Assembly (NCBI RefSeq): GCF_002564005.1
Contig: NZ_PDJG01000001.1
Span: 2,418,001-2,482,000, forward strand
Source of the DNA: Sanguibacter antarcticus
Lineage (GTDB): Bacteria; Actinomycetota; Actinomycetes; Actinomycetales; Cellulomonadaceae
Reading direction: 5' to 3'
DNA length: 64,000 nucleotides
The position numbers and the translations under genes were made by a program. The stretch's first letter is position 1, and each line of letters begins with the position of its first letter. The notes beneath the pieces are model-generated. The model ran no database searches and was not told where the DNA came from. It saw nothing but the letters and a program-made list of their open reading frames with translations. Below, in pieces: positions 27,975 to 37,100 of this stretch.

Positions 27975-29209
27975 CGGTTCCCCCTGCGGAACGGTGCGAA
28001 CGGGTTGAGGTGACCGCCGAAGAACGAGAGCCCGCCCACCTGGGCTGCGTTCTCCGCGTCCGTGGTCAGCGCAGCGAGCTCCGCCGTGCCGCCGTCCTGG
28101 CCTCCGTCCTGCCCATCCGACGGGGTCGAGCCCGTCCCCGGGTCGAGGTCCGGGTCGACGAGCGGGTGCTCGGCCGTCCCGAGGTCGACGACCCGGGTGT
28201 ACCCCTGCAGCCGGACCACGGCACGCTCGACGTCCGCGGCCGCACCCTCCAGCTCCCACGTGAGGGAACCGAAGGGGCGCTCGGTCACCTCGCTGATCCC
28301 CCCGAAGATGATGGTCCCCTGCACGCGGTGCTCGGCCAGCACGTCGGTGATCCGACCGCCGGACGTGCCGTCCTCGTGGACAGACACCGTGATGAGGCGC
28401 CCGGGGTGCCGGTGCCGCAGGCGTTCCAGCACGTCGGACGTCGGCCGGTCCTTGATGGACGACTCGACGAAGCGCCGGGTGGCGCGGTGCCGCGGGTTCG
28501 CGAACACGGAGTAGACGTCACCGAGCTCGACCACCGTGCCTCGCTCCATGACGGCGACGCGGTCGCAGATCGACTTCACGACGTCCATCTCGTGCGTGAT
28601 GACGACGACGGTGATGCCGAGGTCGTGGTTGACCTTCTTGAGGAGCGCCAAGACGTCCTGGGTGGTGTCCGGGTCGAGGGCGCTCGTCGCTTCGTCGGCC
28701 AGGAGGATGCGCGGGTTCGTCGCGAGCGCGCGTGCGATGCCCACGCGTTGCTTCTGCCCGCCCGAGAGCTGGCCGGGGTACTGGCGTGCCTTCTCCGCGA
28801 TCCCGACGAACTCGAGGAGCTCCGCGACGCGCGCCGTGCGCCGCGCCCTGGACCACCCGGCGACCTCGAGCGCGTAGGCCACGTTGCCGGCCACCGTCCG
28901 GGAGGTGAGGAGGTTGAACTGCTGGAAGATCATCCCGATGCCGGCCCGGACGCTGCGCAGGCTGCCCTCGGAGAGGCCCGTGATCGTGCGGCCGTCGACC
29001 TCGATGGTGCCGCTGCTCGCGATCTCGAGCGCGTTGATGAGCCGGACCAGGGTGGACTTGCCTGCTCCGGAGTAGCCGATCACCCCGAAGATCTCGCCCT
29101 GGTGGATGTCGAGGGTCACGCCGTCGACAGCGCGCACCTCGCCGGAGCGGGTCGCGAACGACTTGGTGACCCCGCTGAATCTCACGATCGCGGGCGTTCC
29201 GACGCTCAT
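27971..29209 (-). CDS. metN: Methionine ABC transporter ATP-binding protein with NIL domain
   Basis: A 412-residue MetN. Walker A GYSGAGKSTL, signature LSGGQKQRVGIARA and Walker B ILLADEATSALDP are intact. The C-terminal NIL domain (about 265-345) binds methionine and trans-inhibits transport; here it includes VSVHEDGTSGG and GTIIFGGISEV. A further Asp/Gly-rich tail of about 65 residues is longer than in E. coli MetN (343 residues). It is separated from metQ by a strong hairpin and overlaps metI. Confidence 0.96.
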   Translation of the reverse strand: MSVGTPAIVRFSGVTKSFATRSGEVRAVDGVTLDIHQGEIFGVIGYSGAGKSTLVRLINALEIASSGTIEVDGRTITGLSEGSLRSVRAGIGMIFQQFNLLTSRTVAGNVAYALEVAGWSRARRTARVAELLEFVGIAEKARQYPGQLSGGQKQRVGIARALATNPRILLADEATSALDPDTTQDVLALLKKVNHDLGITVVVITHEMDVVKSICDRVAVMERGTVVELGDVYSVFANPRHRATRRFVESSIKDRPTSDVLERLRHRHPGRLITVSVHEDGTSGGRITDVLAEHRVQGTIIFGGISEVTERPFGSLTWELEGAAADVERAVVRLQGYTRVVDLGTAEHPLVDPDLDPGTGSTPSDGQDGGQDGGTAELAALTTDAENAAQVGGLSFFGGHLNPFAPFRRGNR

Positions 29210-29279
29210 GCGCTCTCCTTGTGGGTGGTGCAGGCCCCGCTCGGGAGCGGAGCGTCGGGCGGTCTCTCATCCTGCCAGG

Positions 29280-29317
29280 GACGCCGGGCCTGCGCTCAGG
29301 AGCGCGGGCCCGGCGTC
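29280..29317 (-). terminator. Hairpin between metQ and metN (partial terminator or mRNA stabiliser)
   Basis: Perfect 11-bp arms GACGCCGGGCC / GGCCCGGCGTC, extended inward by GCGC/GCGC past a single mismatch. It lies between the metQ stop and the metN start and could raise binding-protein output relative to the membrane components. Confidence 0.65.
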
Positions 29318-29329
29318 GAGGTGCGCAGG

Positions 29330-30229
29330 TCAGCCGTTGCGCAGGCTGTCTTCGATGCCCGCGAGGATGTCAGCGAGCTCTGCTTCGTCCTGGTTCGCGA
29401 TGAACGCGCTGCCGCCCGCAGCCTCCTGGAGGGCTGCCTCGACCTCGGCGTCGTGCGAGATCTCGACGAGCTCGTGGAACGTCTCGTTGTCCTTGTCCTC
29501 GGCGCGCGAGACCCAGACGTTGATGTACGGGAGCGCCCCCTCGCTCTCGGCGTTGTCCGAGAAGAGGGCGTTCTCTGGGTCGAGGCTCGCGTCCTTGATG
29601 AAGTCGTTGTTCACCACGGCACCGTCGATGCTCTCGAGGTTCGTCGCCGTCTGGGTCGCGTCGACCGGGATGACAGAGACGCGCGAGCTGTCGAGGACGT
29701 CCGCCTCGGTGGACGAGGACGAGCCGCCGTCCGCGAGCTCGATGAGGCCGGCCTCCTGCAGCACGAGGAGCGCTCGTGCGAGGTTGGTGGGGTCGTTCGG
29801 GATCGCGATCTCGGCGCCCTCGGGGATGTCGTCCACGGAGTCGTGCTTCGTCGAGAAGAGGCTCAGGGGGTAGACCGCGGTCGCACCGATCGGGGTGAGG
29901 TCCTCGTCCGAGTTGACGTTGTACTCGGCGAGGAACTGCAGGTGCTGGAACTGGTTGAGGTCGAGCTCGCCCTGTGTGAGGGCAGGGTTCGGGAGCGTGT
30001 AGTCGCCGAGGTCGATGACGTCGACAGCGATGCCGGCGGCCTCGGCCTTCTCCTGGAAGATCGTCCACTGGTCGTCCGCGGAGTTCACGACGCCGATCTT
30101 GATCGGCGCGTCGGTGTCACCGGTGCCGGTCTCCTGCTCGTCGGCGCCGCAGGCGCTCAGGCCGAGCGCGAGGGCTCCGGCGACGGCGAGGGCGCTGAAC
30201 GCCCGGGGGAAGCGGTTCGTGCGGGTCAT
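29330..30229 (-). CDS. metQ: Methionine-binding lipoprotein (NlpA/MetQ family)
   Basis: A 299-residue substrate-binding lipoprotein. The signal peptide (about 1-26) ends in a lipobox, LSACGADEQ, so it is anchored to the outer face of the membrane by Cys27. The mature part begins with PIKIGVVNSADDQW and contains the family features YTLPNPALTQGELDLNQFQH, AIPNDPTNLARALLVLQ and the C-terminal FIANQDEAELADILAG. It is the first gene of the metQ-metN-metI unit and is preceded by a long leader (30230-30700). Confidence 0.95.
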   Translation of the reverse strand: MTRTNRFPRAFSALAVAGALALGLSACGADEQETGTGDTDAPIKIGVVNSADDQWTIFQEKAEAAGIAVDVIDLGDYTLPNPALTQGELDLNQFQHLQFLAEYNVNSDEDLTPIGATAVYPLSLFSTKHDSVDDIPEGAEIAIPNDPTNLARALLVLQEAGLIELADGGSSSSTEADVLDSSRVSVIPVDATQTATNLESIDGAVVNNDFIKDASLDPENALFSDNAESEGALPYINVWVSRAEDKDNETFHELVEISHDAEVEAALQEAAGGSAFIANQDEAELADILAGIEDSLRNG

Positions 30230-30805
30230 GAGAGGTGGTCCTTCCGGGGCGGCACCTGTGCGGTGCCGGTGGGGGCTTCGAGTCGTGGTGGTGCGGAGAG
30301 GCGACGGTGGGGAGCTGCGACGACCTCAGGACGCGGCGTGCGGCCGCGATCATGACGCCCTCGCACGAGGGGATGGGGACCTGGAGGTCCGCACGACGAT
30401 GCGGCGGAGGCCGGTCGGCTGGTGTGCGGTCCAGGGGCACCGTCGTCGGTGTCAGAGAGGTGCCGCGCTGGGCGGCGTGCATCGGGGAGTGCCCGATCCG
30501 GGTGGGTCGCTAGGTCAGCGACAGCACCCGCTGGGCATGACGCCCACGGTGCGGGCCGACGCGCAGCACGTCATCGAGCAGCGCGGTGCGCTGGCTCGGA
30601 CGTGGCGGGAGGTGCTCGGCGTGACCATGGGAGCAATCATGCGGGGCGATACCGGTGCGCACCACCTGCGCTCCAGAAATCTCACGGTGTGAACATTTTT
30701 AGGACCGCATCGCGGACAGAATCGCCTCGTACCGGACATAGACGGCCATCAGCTCGGCGATCGCTCTCGGTCGAGCGCACGAGAACACGCACGAGGGCAT
30801 GAAAG
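30230..30805 (-). other. Long leader/intergenic region upstream of metQ
   Basis: No protein gene is convincing in this 576-bp stretch. On the minus strand it contains hairpins at 30434-30451 (GGCACCG/CGGTGTC) and 30481-30497 (ATCGGG/CCCGAT), an 8-codon mini-ORF at 30515-30538, and an AT-richer segment around 30680-30705 (with TCTCACGGTGTGAACATTTT on the plus strand) that is the best promoter candidate. I looked for a SAM-II, SAM-IV or S-box riboswitch core and could not find one. Confidence 0.4.
30515..30538 (-). CDS. Possible cysteine-rich mini leader peptide upstream of metQ
   Basis: ATG CCC AGC GGG TGC TGT CGC TGA encodes M-P-S-G-C-C-R, with tandem Cys codons, followed 18 nt later by a 6-bp hairpin. 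Short polycysteine uORFs act as cysteine-responsive attenuators in mycobacteria. An 8-codon frame can easily occur by chance and no ribosome site is obvious. Confidence 0.2.
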   Translation of the reverse strand: MPSGCCR

Positions 30806-30893
30806 GACCCCCCGCACACCCATCAGAGCTCACCTGCCCTTGCTGCCTTCCGGCCCTGGGGGAGTTCAGCAAGATGACGCCGCACGGGGGGTC
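30806..30893 (-). ncRNA. ffs: Signal recognition particle RNA (4.5S, small bacterial type)
   Basis: The minus strand carries the conserved SRP domain IV: CAGGGCCGGAAGGCAGCAAG with the GGAA tetraloop region, the asymmetric internal-loop strand GGGCAGG, and closing arms GACCCCCC / GGGGGGTC that pair the 5' and 3' ends. The 3' arm is followed by CCTTTC. The RNA binds Ffh for co-translational targeting. The gene lies in the metNIQ-dnaX region next to a tRNA-Ser, a frequent actinobacterial location. Exact ends are estimated from the terminal stem. Confidence 0.92.
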
Positions 30894-31056
30894 GAGATGC
30901 AGCCTAACGCAGACGGACCCTCCAGGAGAAAACCGCCGGGGCCTGAGCTGCCCAGCGCGCACCCACCGCCCCAGGAGAGGAGCGGCGACAGCGCGGATTC
31001 GGTCTGACGCCCCGCGTCCGCTATTCTCGTCAGGCTGGGTACGCCCGGTGCACCAC

Positions 31057-31141
31057 GGAGGATTCGCCTAGTGGCCTATGGCGCCGTCTTGGAAAGGCGG
31101 TTGGGTTAACGCCCTCGGGGGTTCGAATCCCCCATCCTCCG
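31057..31141 (+). tRNA. tRNA-Ser (anticodon GGA)
   Basis: Acceptor stem GGAGGAT/ATCCTCC with discriminator G; the CCA is not encoded. Anticodon stem CCGTC/GGCGG encloses TTGGAAA with anticodon GGA at 31091-31093, reading UCC/UCU. It has the long variable arm typical of class II tRNAs and the T-loop GGTTCGAATCC. Confidence 0.96.
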
Positions 31142-31163
31142 CAGAAGAACAGCACGGCCTCAG

Positions 31164-31209
31164 CACGGGAGGCCTGCGATCACCGCACGGTGATCGCAGG
31201 CCTCCCGTG
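31164..31209 (+). terminator. Very long perfect hairpin after tRNA-Ser(GGA)
   Basis: Arms of 21 bp, CACGGGAGGCCTGCGATCACC (31164-31184) and its exact reverse complement at 31189-31209, with a GCAC loop and TCATTTC afterwards. It is placed as a tRNA terminator, upstream of the GGDEF gene. Confidence 0.75.
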
Positions 31210-31274
31210 TCATTTCGCCCCCCTCATGCGCGTTCGACGGCTCATGTGGTCCCCGCAGGTGCCGATGGAAGGGC

Positions 31275-32768
31275 ATGTCCACGAGCAGCACCGAGGGTGC
31301 CAGCGCCCGATCGGCGCGCCCCGCCGTCGGCGCCATCGTCGCTGTCGCGATCATCGCGCCCGGTGGGTTCCTCATGATGGACGGCGTCCTCGCGGCCGTC
31401 GTGTTCTTCCTCTCGGCGCTGCTCCCCTCGGTCGCGATCGCCATCACCATGATCGTCCCGTCGCGGCGCCCCGAGGTCACCCGGCCGTGGCGGTGGGCGC
31501 TCGGCGGCTCGCTCTGCCTCGCCCTCGACGCCGCGATCTGGCTCCTGCGCACGGCGGAACCGTCGCTGCCCGAGGGCCTCGCCGTCGTCGCCCAGATCGC
31601 CGTCCTGCTCGGCTACACCGGCCTGCTCGTCGCGACGGTCCTTCTCGTCCTCCCCGCCATGCGCGACGACGGCGGCAAGGCCATCGACTCTGCCATCTTC
31701 GCGACCGGGGCAGCCGTGCTGCTGTGGGCCGGCGTCGTGGACACCGCTCTCACCGATCGCGTCGTGTCGTCTGTCGACCGGTCCGTGGCGCTCGTCGGGC
31801 TGCTCCTCGTGAGCGGCATCGCCGGGGCGATGGGCCGTGCGATCGTCACCTCCCAGCGCGCCCGCTTCACCCTCGGCTGTCTCGCCCTCGCGGCGCTCGC
31901 TGCGATCGTCGCCAACATGGCGCTCCTGGTCAACGTCGACGAGACCACAGGCGTGGAAGCCCCCTGGGTGGGAGCGCTGTGGGTCCTGTCCAACGTGACC
32001 TTCGCCGCCGCGGCCCTCCGCCCGCAGGACCTCACGTTCACGGCGTCGCACCGACCACGAACCCAGCGGCTGAGCTACCCGCACCTCGGTTTCCTGGCCC
32101 TCGCGCTCTCTCTCAATCCTCTCCTCGCGGCCGCCCGAGAGTCTGTCGGGGAAGAAGCGGACCAGGCTCTGCTCACCACCGGGACTCTCGTGCTCGTCCC
32201 GCTCGTCCTCGCCCGGGTGGCCCAGCTCGCGCGCCTCCAGCACCGGACGGAGCAAGAGCTCGCCCACCAGGCGACGCACGACGCGCTCACAGGCCTGCCG
32301 AACCGGCGCGCCGCAGACCAGCACCTCGACCAGACGATCCGCCAGGTCCGCGAAGGGACCCTGCCCGGTGCGCTCCTGTGCTTCCTCGACCTCGACAACT
32401 TCAAGGACGTCAACGACGAGCACGGCCATCACGTCGGCGACCAGCTCCTCGTCGCAGTCGCCGGCCGGCTGCAGGCCGTCGTCCGGGAGCGCGACCTCGT
32501 GGCACGGTTCGGAGGTGACGAGTTCATCCTCATCATCATCGGCGCCCCTGACGTCCTGCGGACCGAGACTGTCGCACGGATCCACCAGGCGCTGTCAGCT
32601 CCCGTCGACCTCGGCTCGACCACGGCCTCGGCTGTAGCGAGCATCGGGACGGCAGCAGTCCGCCGAGGGAACGAGCTCTCGGGCGAACAGCTGACGTCGA
32701 TCGCCGACGCACGCATGTACGCCGAGAAGCGCCGCGCGACGCACGGCATCCCGGTCACGCCCGCCTGA
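31275..32768 (+). CDS. Membrane diguanylate cyclase (GGDEF domain)
   Basis: A 497-residue protein with about eight to nine hydrophobic segments in residues 15-320 and a C-terminal GGDEF domain (about 333-490) that makes c-di-GMP from GTP. The domain start is HDALTGLPNRRAAD, the catalytic motif is RFGGDEFI, and an allosteric I-site R-x-x-D (RERD) lies exactly five residues before GGDEF, so product inhibition is expected. FLDLDNFKDVND supplies the metal/nucleotide Asp. No EAL or HD-GYP partner is in the window. The membrane part may sense a lipid or small hydrophobic signal; that is inference. Confidence 0.93.
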   Translation: MSTSSTEGASARSARPAVGAIVAVAIIAPGGFLMMDGVLAAVVFFLSALLPSVAIAITMIVPSRRPEVTRPWRWALGGSLCLALDAAIWLLRTAEPSLPEGLAVVAQIAVLLGYTGLLVATVLLVLPAMRDDGGKAIDSAIFATGAAVLLWAGVVDTALTDRVVSSVDRSVALVGLLLVSGIAGAMGRAIVTSQRARFTLGCLALAALAAIVANMALLVNVDETTGVEAPWVGALWVLSNVTFAAAALRPQDLTFTASHRPRTQRLSYPHLGFLALALSLNPLLAAARESVGEEADQALLTTGTLVLVPLVLARVAQLARLQHRTEQELAHQATHDALTGLPNRRAADQHLDQTIRQVREGTLPGALLCFLDLDNFKDVNDEHGHHVGDQLLVAVAGRLQAVVRERDLVARFGGDEFILIIIGAPDVLRTETVARIHQALSAPVDLGSTTASAVASIGTAAVRRGNELSGEQLTSIADARMYAEKRRATHGIPVTPA

Positions 32769-32787
32769 GAGCGCGGCGCGAGCGGAG

Positions 32788-34110
32788 TCAGCGTCCAGGC
32801 AGCTGCGGGAGATGCTCGTCGTCGAGCCACGCAAGGAGGATCGACGCCACGCGCACCGCCAGCTTCGTCCCCCCGGCCGTGACCGCGTGCTCGGCCGCGA
32901 GGGAGCGGAACGCCTCCGTCGTGACGACCCCGTGGCGGTTGCGGGCGACCCAGTCGCGGACGAGGTCGAAGAAGGCCGAGTCCCCCATCGCCGTGCGCAG
33001 CGTGTGCAGCGTCAGAGCCCCACGCTTGTAGATGCGGTCGTCGAAGAGGTCGTCCGGGCCTGGGTCGGCCAGGACGAGGTCCTGGTCGAGCTTGTGGAGA
33101 CGGGTCCAGAACCGGCGCGCGAGGGCGTCGGCCGTCGGGCCGCCGGAGGCCTCGGACCAGAGCCACTCGGCGTAGCAGGCGAAGCCCTCGTTGAGCCAGA
33201 TGTGCTGCCAGCTCGCGACAGAGAGGCTGTTGCCGAACCACTGGTGCGCAAGCTCGTGAGGGACCAGGCGCACGGCGTCTGCCTCGTCGAGGTGATTGCT
33301 CCCGAAGATCGAGACCCCCTGAGCCTCGAGAGGGATCTCGAGGTCGTCGTCGGTGACGACGAGCGTGTAGGCGTCGAACGGGTACGGGCCGAAGAGCTCG
33401 GTGAAGAGAGTCATCATCTCGGGCTGGCGCTCCAGCCACCGTGTCGCAGACGACGCGTGCTTCCCGCCGACGACGAGACGCTGCGGGACAGGCCCGCCCG
33501 CGAGGACGATCTCGGAGTAGTGCCCGATCTGCACCGTCGCGAGGTACGTGCAGGTCGGGTGCGTCTCCGCATAGACCCATGTGGTGGTGGCCGCACGCAC
33601 GCGTCGATCGACGAGCGTCCCGTGAGCGAGGACGAAGTACGGGCTGTCGACCGTGAGGGACGTCCGGTAGGTGGCCTTGTCACCTGGGCGGTCGTTGCAC
33701 GGGAACCACGACGGTGCACCGACGGGCTGGCTCGCGACGAGAGCGCCCTCGTCGAGCTCCTCCCACCCCACAGGCCCCCAGGCGCTGGCGACCGGCCCAG
33801 GGTTGCCGCTGTAGCGGACGGTCACCGTGCACTCCGCACCCGCGGCGAGCTTCTCGCTGAGCCGCACGACGAGACGACCGTCCCGGTGGCGATACTTCAC
33901 GAGCCGGGCCCCCGCGACGGAGAGCTTGTCGACAGCGAGACCGACCAGGTCGAGCGTGATCTCCTTGGCGTCCTCGAGCATCGTGACCTGCAGCGTCGCG
34001 GTCCCGCTCAGGCGGTTCGCCGAGACCCGGTACGTGAGGTCGAGGTCATAGTGCTCGACGTGAAACCCACGGCTCCCGTGAGACGGCTCGTAACGATCGG
34101 CGTCGCTCAT
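32788..34110 (-). CDS. M1-family zinc metallopeptidase, partner of the Pls-type NRPS
   Basis: A 440-residue gluzincin aminopeptidase. The zinc site HExxH-x18-E is present as HELAHQWFGNSL and WLNEGFACYAEWLW. The exopeptidase substrate motif, usually GAMEN, is divergent; the corresponding stretch reads PLEAQGVSIFG. The N-terminal beta domain (about 10-210) has the family VEHYDLDLTYRVS start. The protein is short relative to aminopeptidase N (about 870) and lacks the C-terminal helical domain. ATG 34110 lies 14 bp beyond the stop of the NRPS gene on the same strand, so the two are almost certainly co-transcribed. It may trim or degrade the product of that synthetase, as reported for polylysine systems. 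Confidence 0.9.
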   Translation of the reverse strand: MSDADRYEPSHGSRGFHVEHYDLDLTYRVSANRLSGTATLQVTMLEDAKEITLDLVGLAVDKLSVAGARLVKYRHRDGRLVVRLSEKLAAGAECTVTVRYSGNPGPVASAWGPVGWEELDEGALVASQPVGAPSWFPCNDRPGDKATYRTSLTVDSPYFVLAHGTLVDRRVRAATTTWVYAETHPTCTYLATVQIGHYSEIVLAGGPVPQRLVVGGKHASSATRWLERQPEMMTLFTELFGPYPFDAYTLVVTDDDLEIPLEAQGVSIFGSNHLDEADAVRLVPHELAHQWFGNSLSVASWQHIWLNEGFACYAEWLWSEASGGPTADALARRFWTRLHKLDQDLVLADPGPDDLFDDRIYKRGALTLHTLRTAMGDSAFFDLVRDWVARNRHGVVTTEAFRSLAAEHAVTAGGTKLAVRVASILLAWLDDEHLPQLPGR

Positions 34111-34123
34111 TCGTGGACCACGG

Positions 34124-37100
34124 TCATACCGTAACGTCCGGGACGTCACGCGTGTGCCACGGGGCGATCGGGTTGCCTGCCCAGCGCGACCCGGCGGGCA
34201 CGGTCTCCCCGCGCAGCACGAGCGACGCAGGCCCGACGACGGAGCCGGGCGCGAGCACGGCCGCCGGCAGGATGACCCCGCGGGGACCGAGCGTGGCCCC
34301 CTCCTGGAGCGTGACGAGGTCGAGGCTCATGATGCGGTCGTGGAAGAGATGAGTCTGGACGACGCAGCCGGGGCCGACCGTCGCCCCGTCGTCGAGCCGG
34401 ACGAGATCGGCCTCGGGGAGCCAGTACGTCTCGCACCAGACGCCCTTGCCGATCCGTGCACCCATGCCGCGCAGCCACCACACGAGCGCCGGGCTGCCGT
34501 TGACACCGTCGGCGAAGAACGGCGCTGCGACCATCTCGGTGAACGTGTCCGCGAGCTCGCCACGCCATACGAAGGCGCTCCACAGCGGGTGCTCACCAGC
34601 CGTGACCCGCCCGACGAGCAACCGCTTGACCGCGATCGTGACGCCGGCGGCCAGCGCGCCCACGGCGAGCAGCACGAGCCCGCCGAGGAGCAGGGCTGCA
34701 CCCCATCCGAGGTGGACGACGACCGCCTCCAGCACGAGGAGCACCACGACGCCGAGAACTCCGACGAGGACCGCCGGCACCGCGCGGCACGCCTCGACGA
34801 GACCGCGGGCGCGCCGCAGCGCTCGAGGTGGCGAGTAGGTCAGTCCGCCGTCGTCGAGCGTCGCCGCGCGCGGGAGGAGGACAGGCGGGCTGCCGATGTA
34901 GCTCGAGCCGGACCGTGTCTTGTTCGGTGTGGCGGACAGGACCGCGACGAGGCCGTTCTTCGGGACGGTCCGCCCCGGCGCGGTCATCCCGGAGTTCCCG
35001 AGGAACGCACGGCGCCCGACCTTCGCGACCGCGACCCGGACCCACCCTCCTCCGAGCTCGTAGGGGGCGACCATCGTGTCGTCAGCGAGGAAGGCTCCGT
35101 CCTTGACCCGCATCATGCTCGGCAGGCCGATCACGGTGGACGCCTCGACGTCCGAGCCGATGCTCGCGCCGAGCAGCCGCAGCCACGTCGGGGTCACGAG
35201 GGAGGAGTACAGCGGGAAGAGCACGGTGCGCGCCGAGTCCATGAGGCGTTCGGTGCACCACGCCTGCCACCCGACCCGCGAGCGCACCGGGTGGTACCCC
35301 TCGACGAGGCCGCGGCCGAGGAGCCGGACGATGACGAGGATGAAGAGGGCGTAGACGAGGTAGGCGAGGGCGGTCCCGCCGACGGTCGCGAGCAGGAGGG
35401 GGCCGGCGGCCTCGCGGAGCGTCTGCGTCCCACGGACCACGGGTGCGACGGAGAGGAGGCCGAGGGTGGCGGCGAGCGGGGCGAGCGCAGCGAGGAGAGC
35501 CGCGGAGACGCCGTAGACGCCGAGCCACCGGCGTGGCCGGGAGGGCTGCTCGGCGGGCCACGGGTGCCGGGCCCCGTGGACCCGGCGTGCCGGGGAGCCT
35601 GCCCAGTAGTCGCCGTCGCTCGTGCGTCCGTGGACGGCGGAGCCCGCAGCGACGTCGGTTCCTGCCCCGACGTGAGCCCCGGGGTAGAGGATGCTGCGGG
35701 CGCCGACGGTGGCACCGGCGCCGATGGTCACGCGTCCGACGTGGAGGAGGTCGCCGTCGAGCCAGTGACCGGAGAGGTCGACCTCGGGCTCGACCGCGCA
35801 CCCTTGCCCGAGCACGAGCATCCCGGTCACGGGCGGGACGGTGTGGAGGTCGACGTCTCTGCCGATCTGTGCGCCGAGGAGACGTGCGTAGACCCCGACC
35901 CACGGGGCGGTGCCGTCCGTCAGCGCGCCGAAGCCTTCGACGAGGCGCTCGGCGGACCACAGGCGCAGGTGGACGGACCCGCCGCGCGGGTAGGTGCCGG
36001 GGGCGACGCCGGTCAGGAGGAGCCTGGCGCCGAGTGCGCTCACGCCCATCCTGCCGAGCGGGCTGACGGTGAGGAGCCAGCCGGCGACCACCCACCACCA
36101 GGACACGGGGACGGTCCACGGGACCTGCCAGGCGAGGTCGAGGAGGTTGTTCATCGCGGCGAGCGCGGTCGCCCACCGGAGCGCGACGAGGGTGCGCAGC
36201 GGCACGAGGACGAGGAGCTGGGCGACCTGGCTGGCGACCGGGACGGGGCCGACGCGCCGGATCTTCGCGGTGCCCGCCGCGGTGGCGTCTTCTGCGGAGA
36301 GGGGCGGCCAGCGTCTGTCGAGATAGGCCGCCAGGGCGCCGACCTCCGGGTGGGCGTAGACCTGGGCGACCGTCACCTCCGGGTAGCGGCCGCGCAGCGC
36401 GGAGACGAGCTGGGCTGCGGTGAGCGAGCTGCCGCCGTGGGCGAAGAAGTCGTCGTCCTCGCCGAGCGGGCGGACGCCGATGACGGTCTCCCACTGGTCG
36501 CCGACCCAGGCGGCGGTCCCGACGAGGGTCTCCCCGACGCCGCCGGTGCTGGGCAGCGGCCACGGGAGGGCGTCGCGGTCGACCTTGCCCGACGTCCTCG
36601 TGGGGATGTCCTCGACCACGGCGAGGAGCGGGATGAGCGATGCGGGCAGCTCGTCGCGCAGCGCGGCGAGCAGCGTGCCGGTGTCGAGCGTCCGGGAACC
36701 GGCCGGGACGACGTATCCGACGAGCACGGCGGTGCCTGCTGGGGTGCGCTGGACGGCGGCTGCTGCGGCGCCGACGCCGTCGAGCCCGAGGAGCGCCGCG
36801 TCGATCTCGCCGAGCTCGACGCGTCGACCGTTGACCTTGACCTGGTCGTCAGCCCGTCCGACGAACAGGAGGCCTGCGTGGTCGAGCTGCACGAGGTCGC
36901 CGCTGCGGTAGGCGCGTTCCCAGCCGAGGCTGGGCATCGGGGCGAACTTCACGGCGTCGAGCTCCGGGTCGAGGTACCGCGCGAGGCCGACACCGCCGAT
37001 GATGAGCTCCCCCGTCTCTCCTTCGGCGACCTCTGCCCCGTCGGGCCCGACGACGGCGAGGTCCCAGCCGTCGAGCGCGAGGCCGATCCGCACGGGTTCA

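Noticed and set aside
30117..30482. Minus-strand frame of 121 codons overlapping the metQ 5' end
   Set aside because: It overlaps the metQ signal peptide in another frame and is Arg/Pro/His-rich; no domain.
30230..30700. SAM riboswitch upstream of metQ
   Set aside because: I searched by eye for the conserved cores of the S-box, SAM-II and SAM-IV classes and found none; only unclassified hairpins are present.
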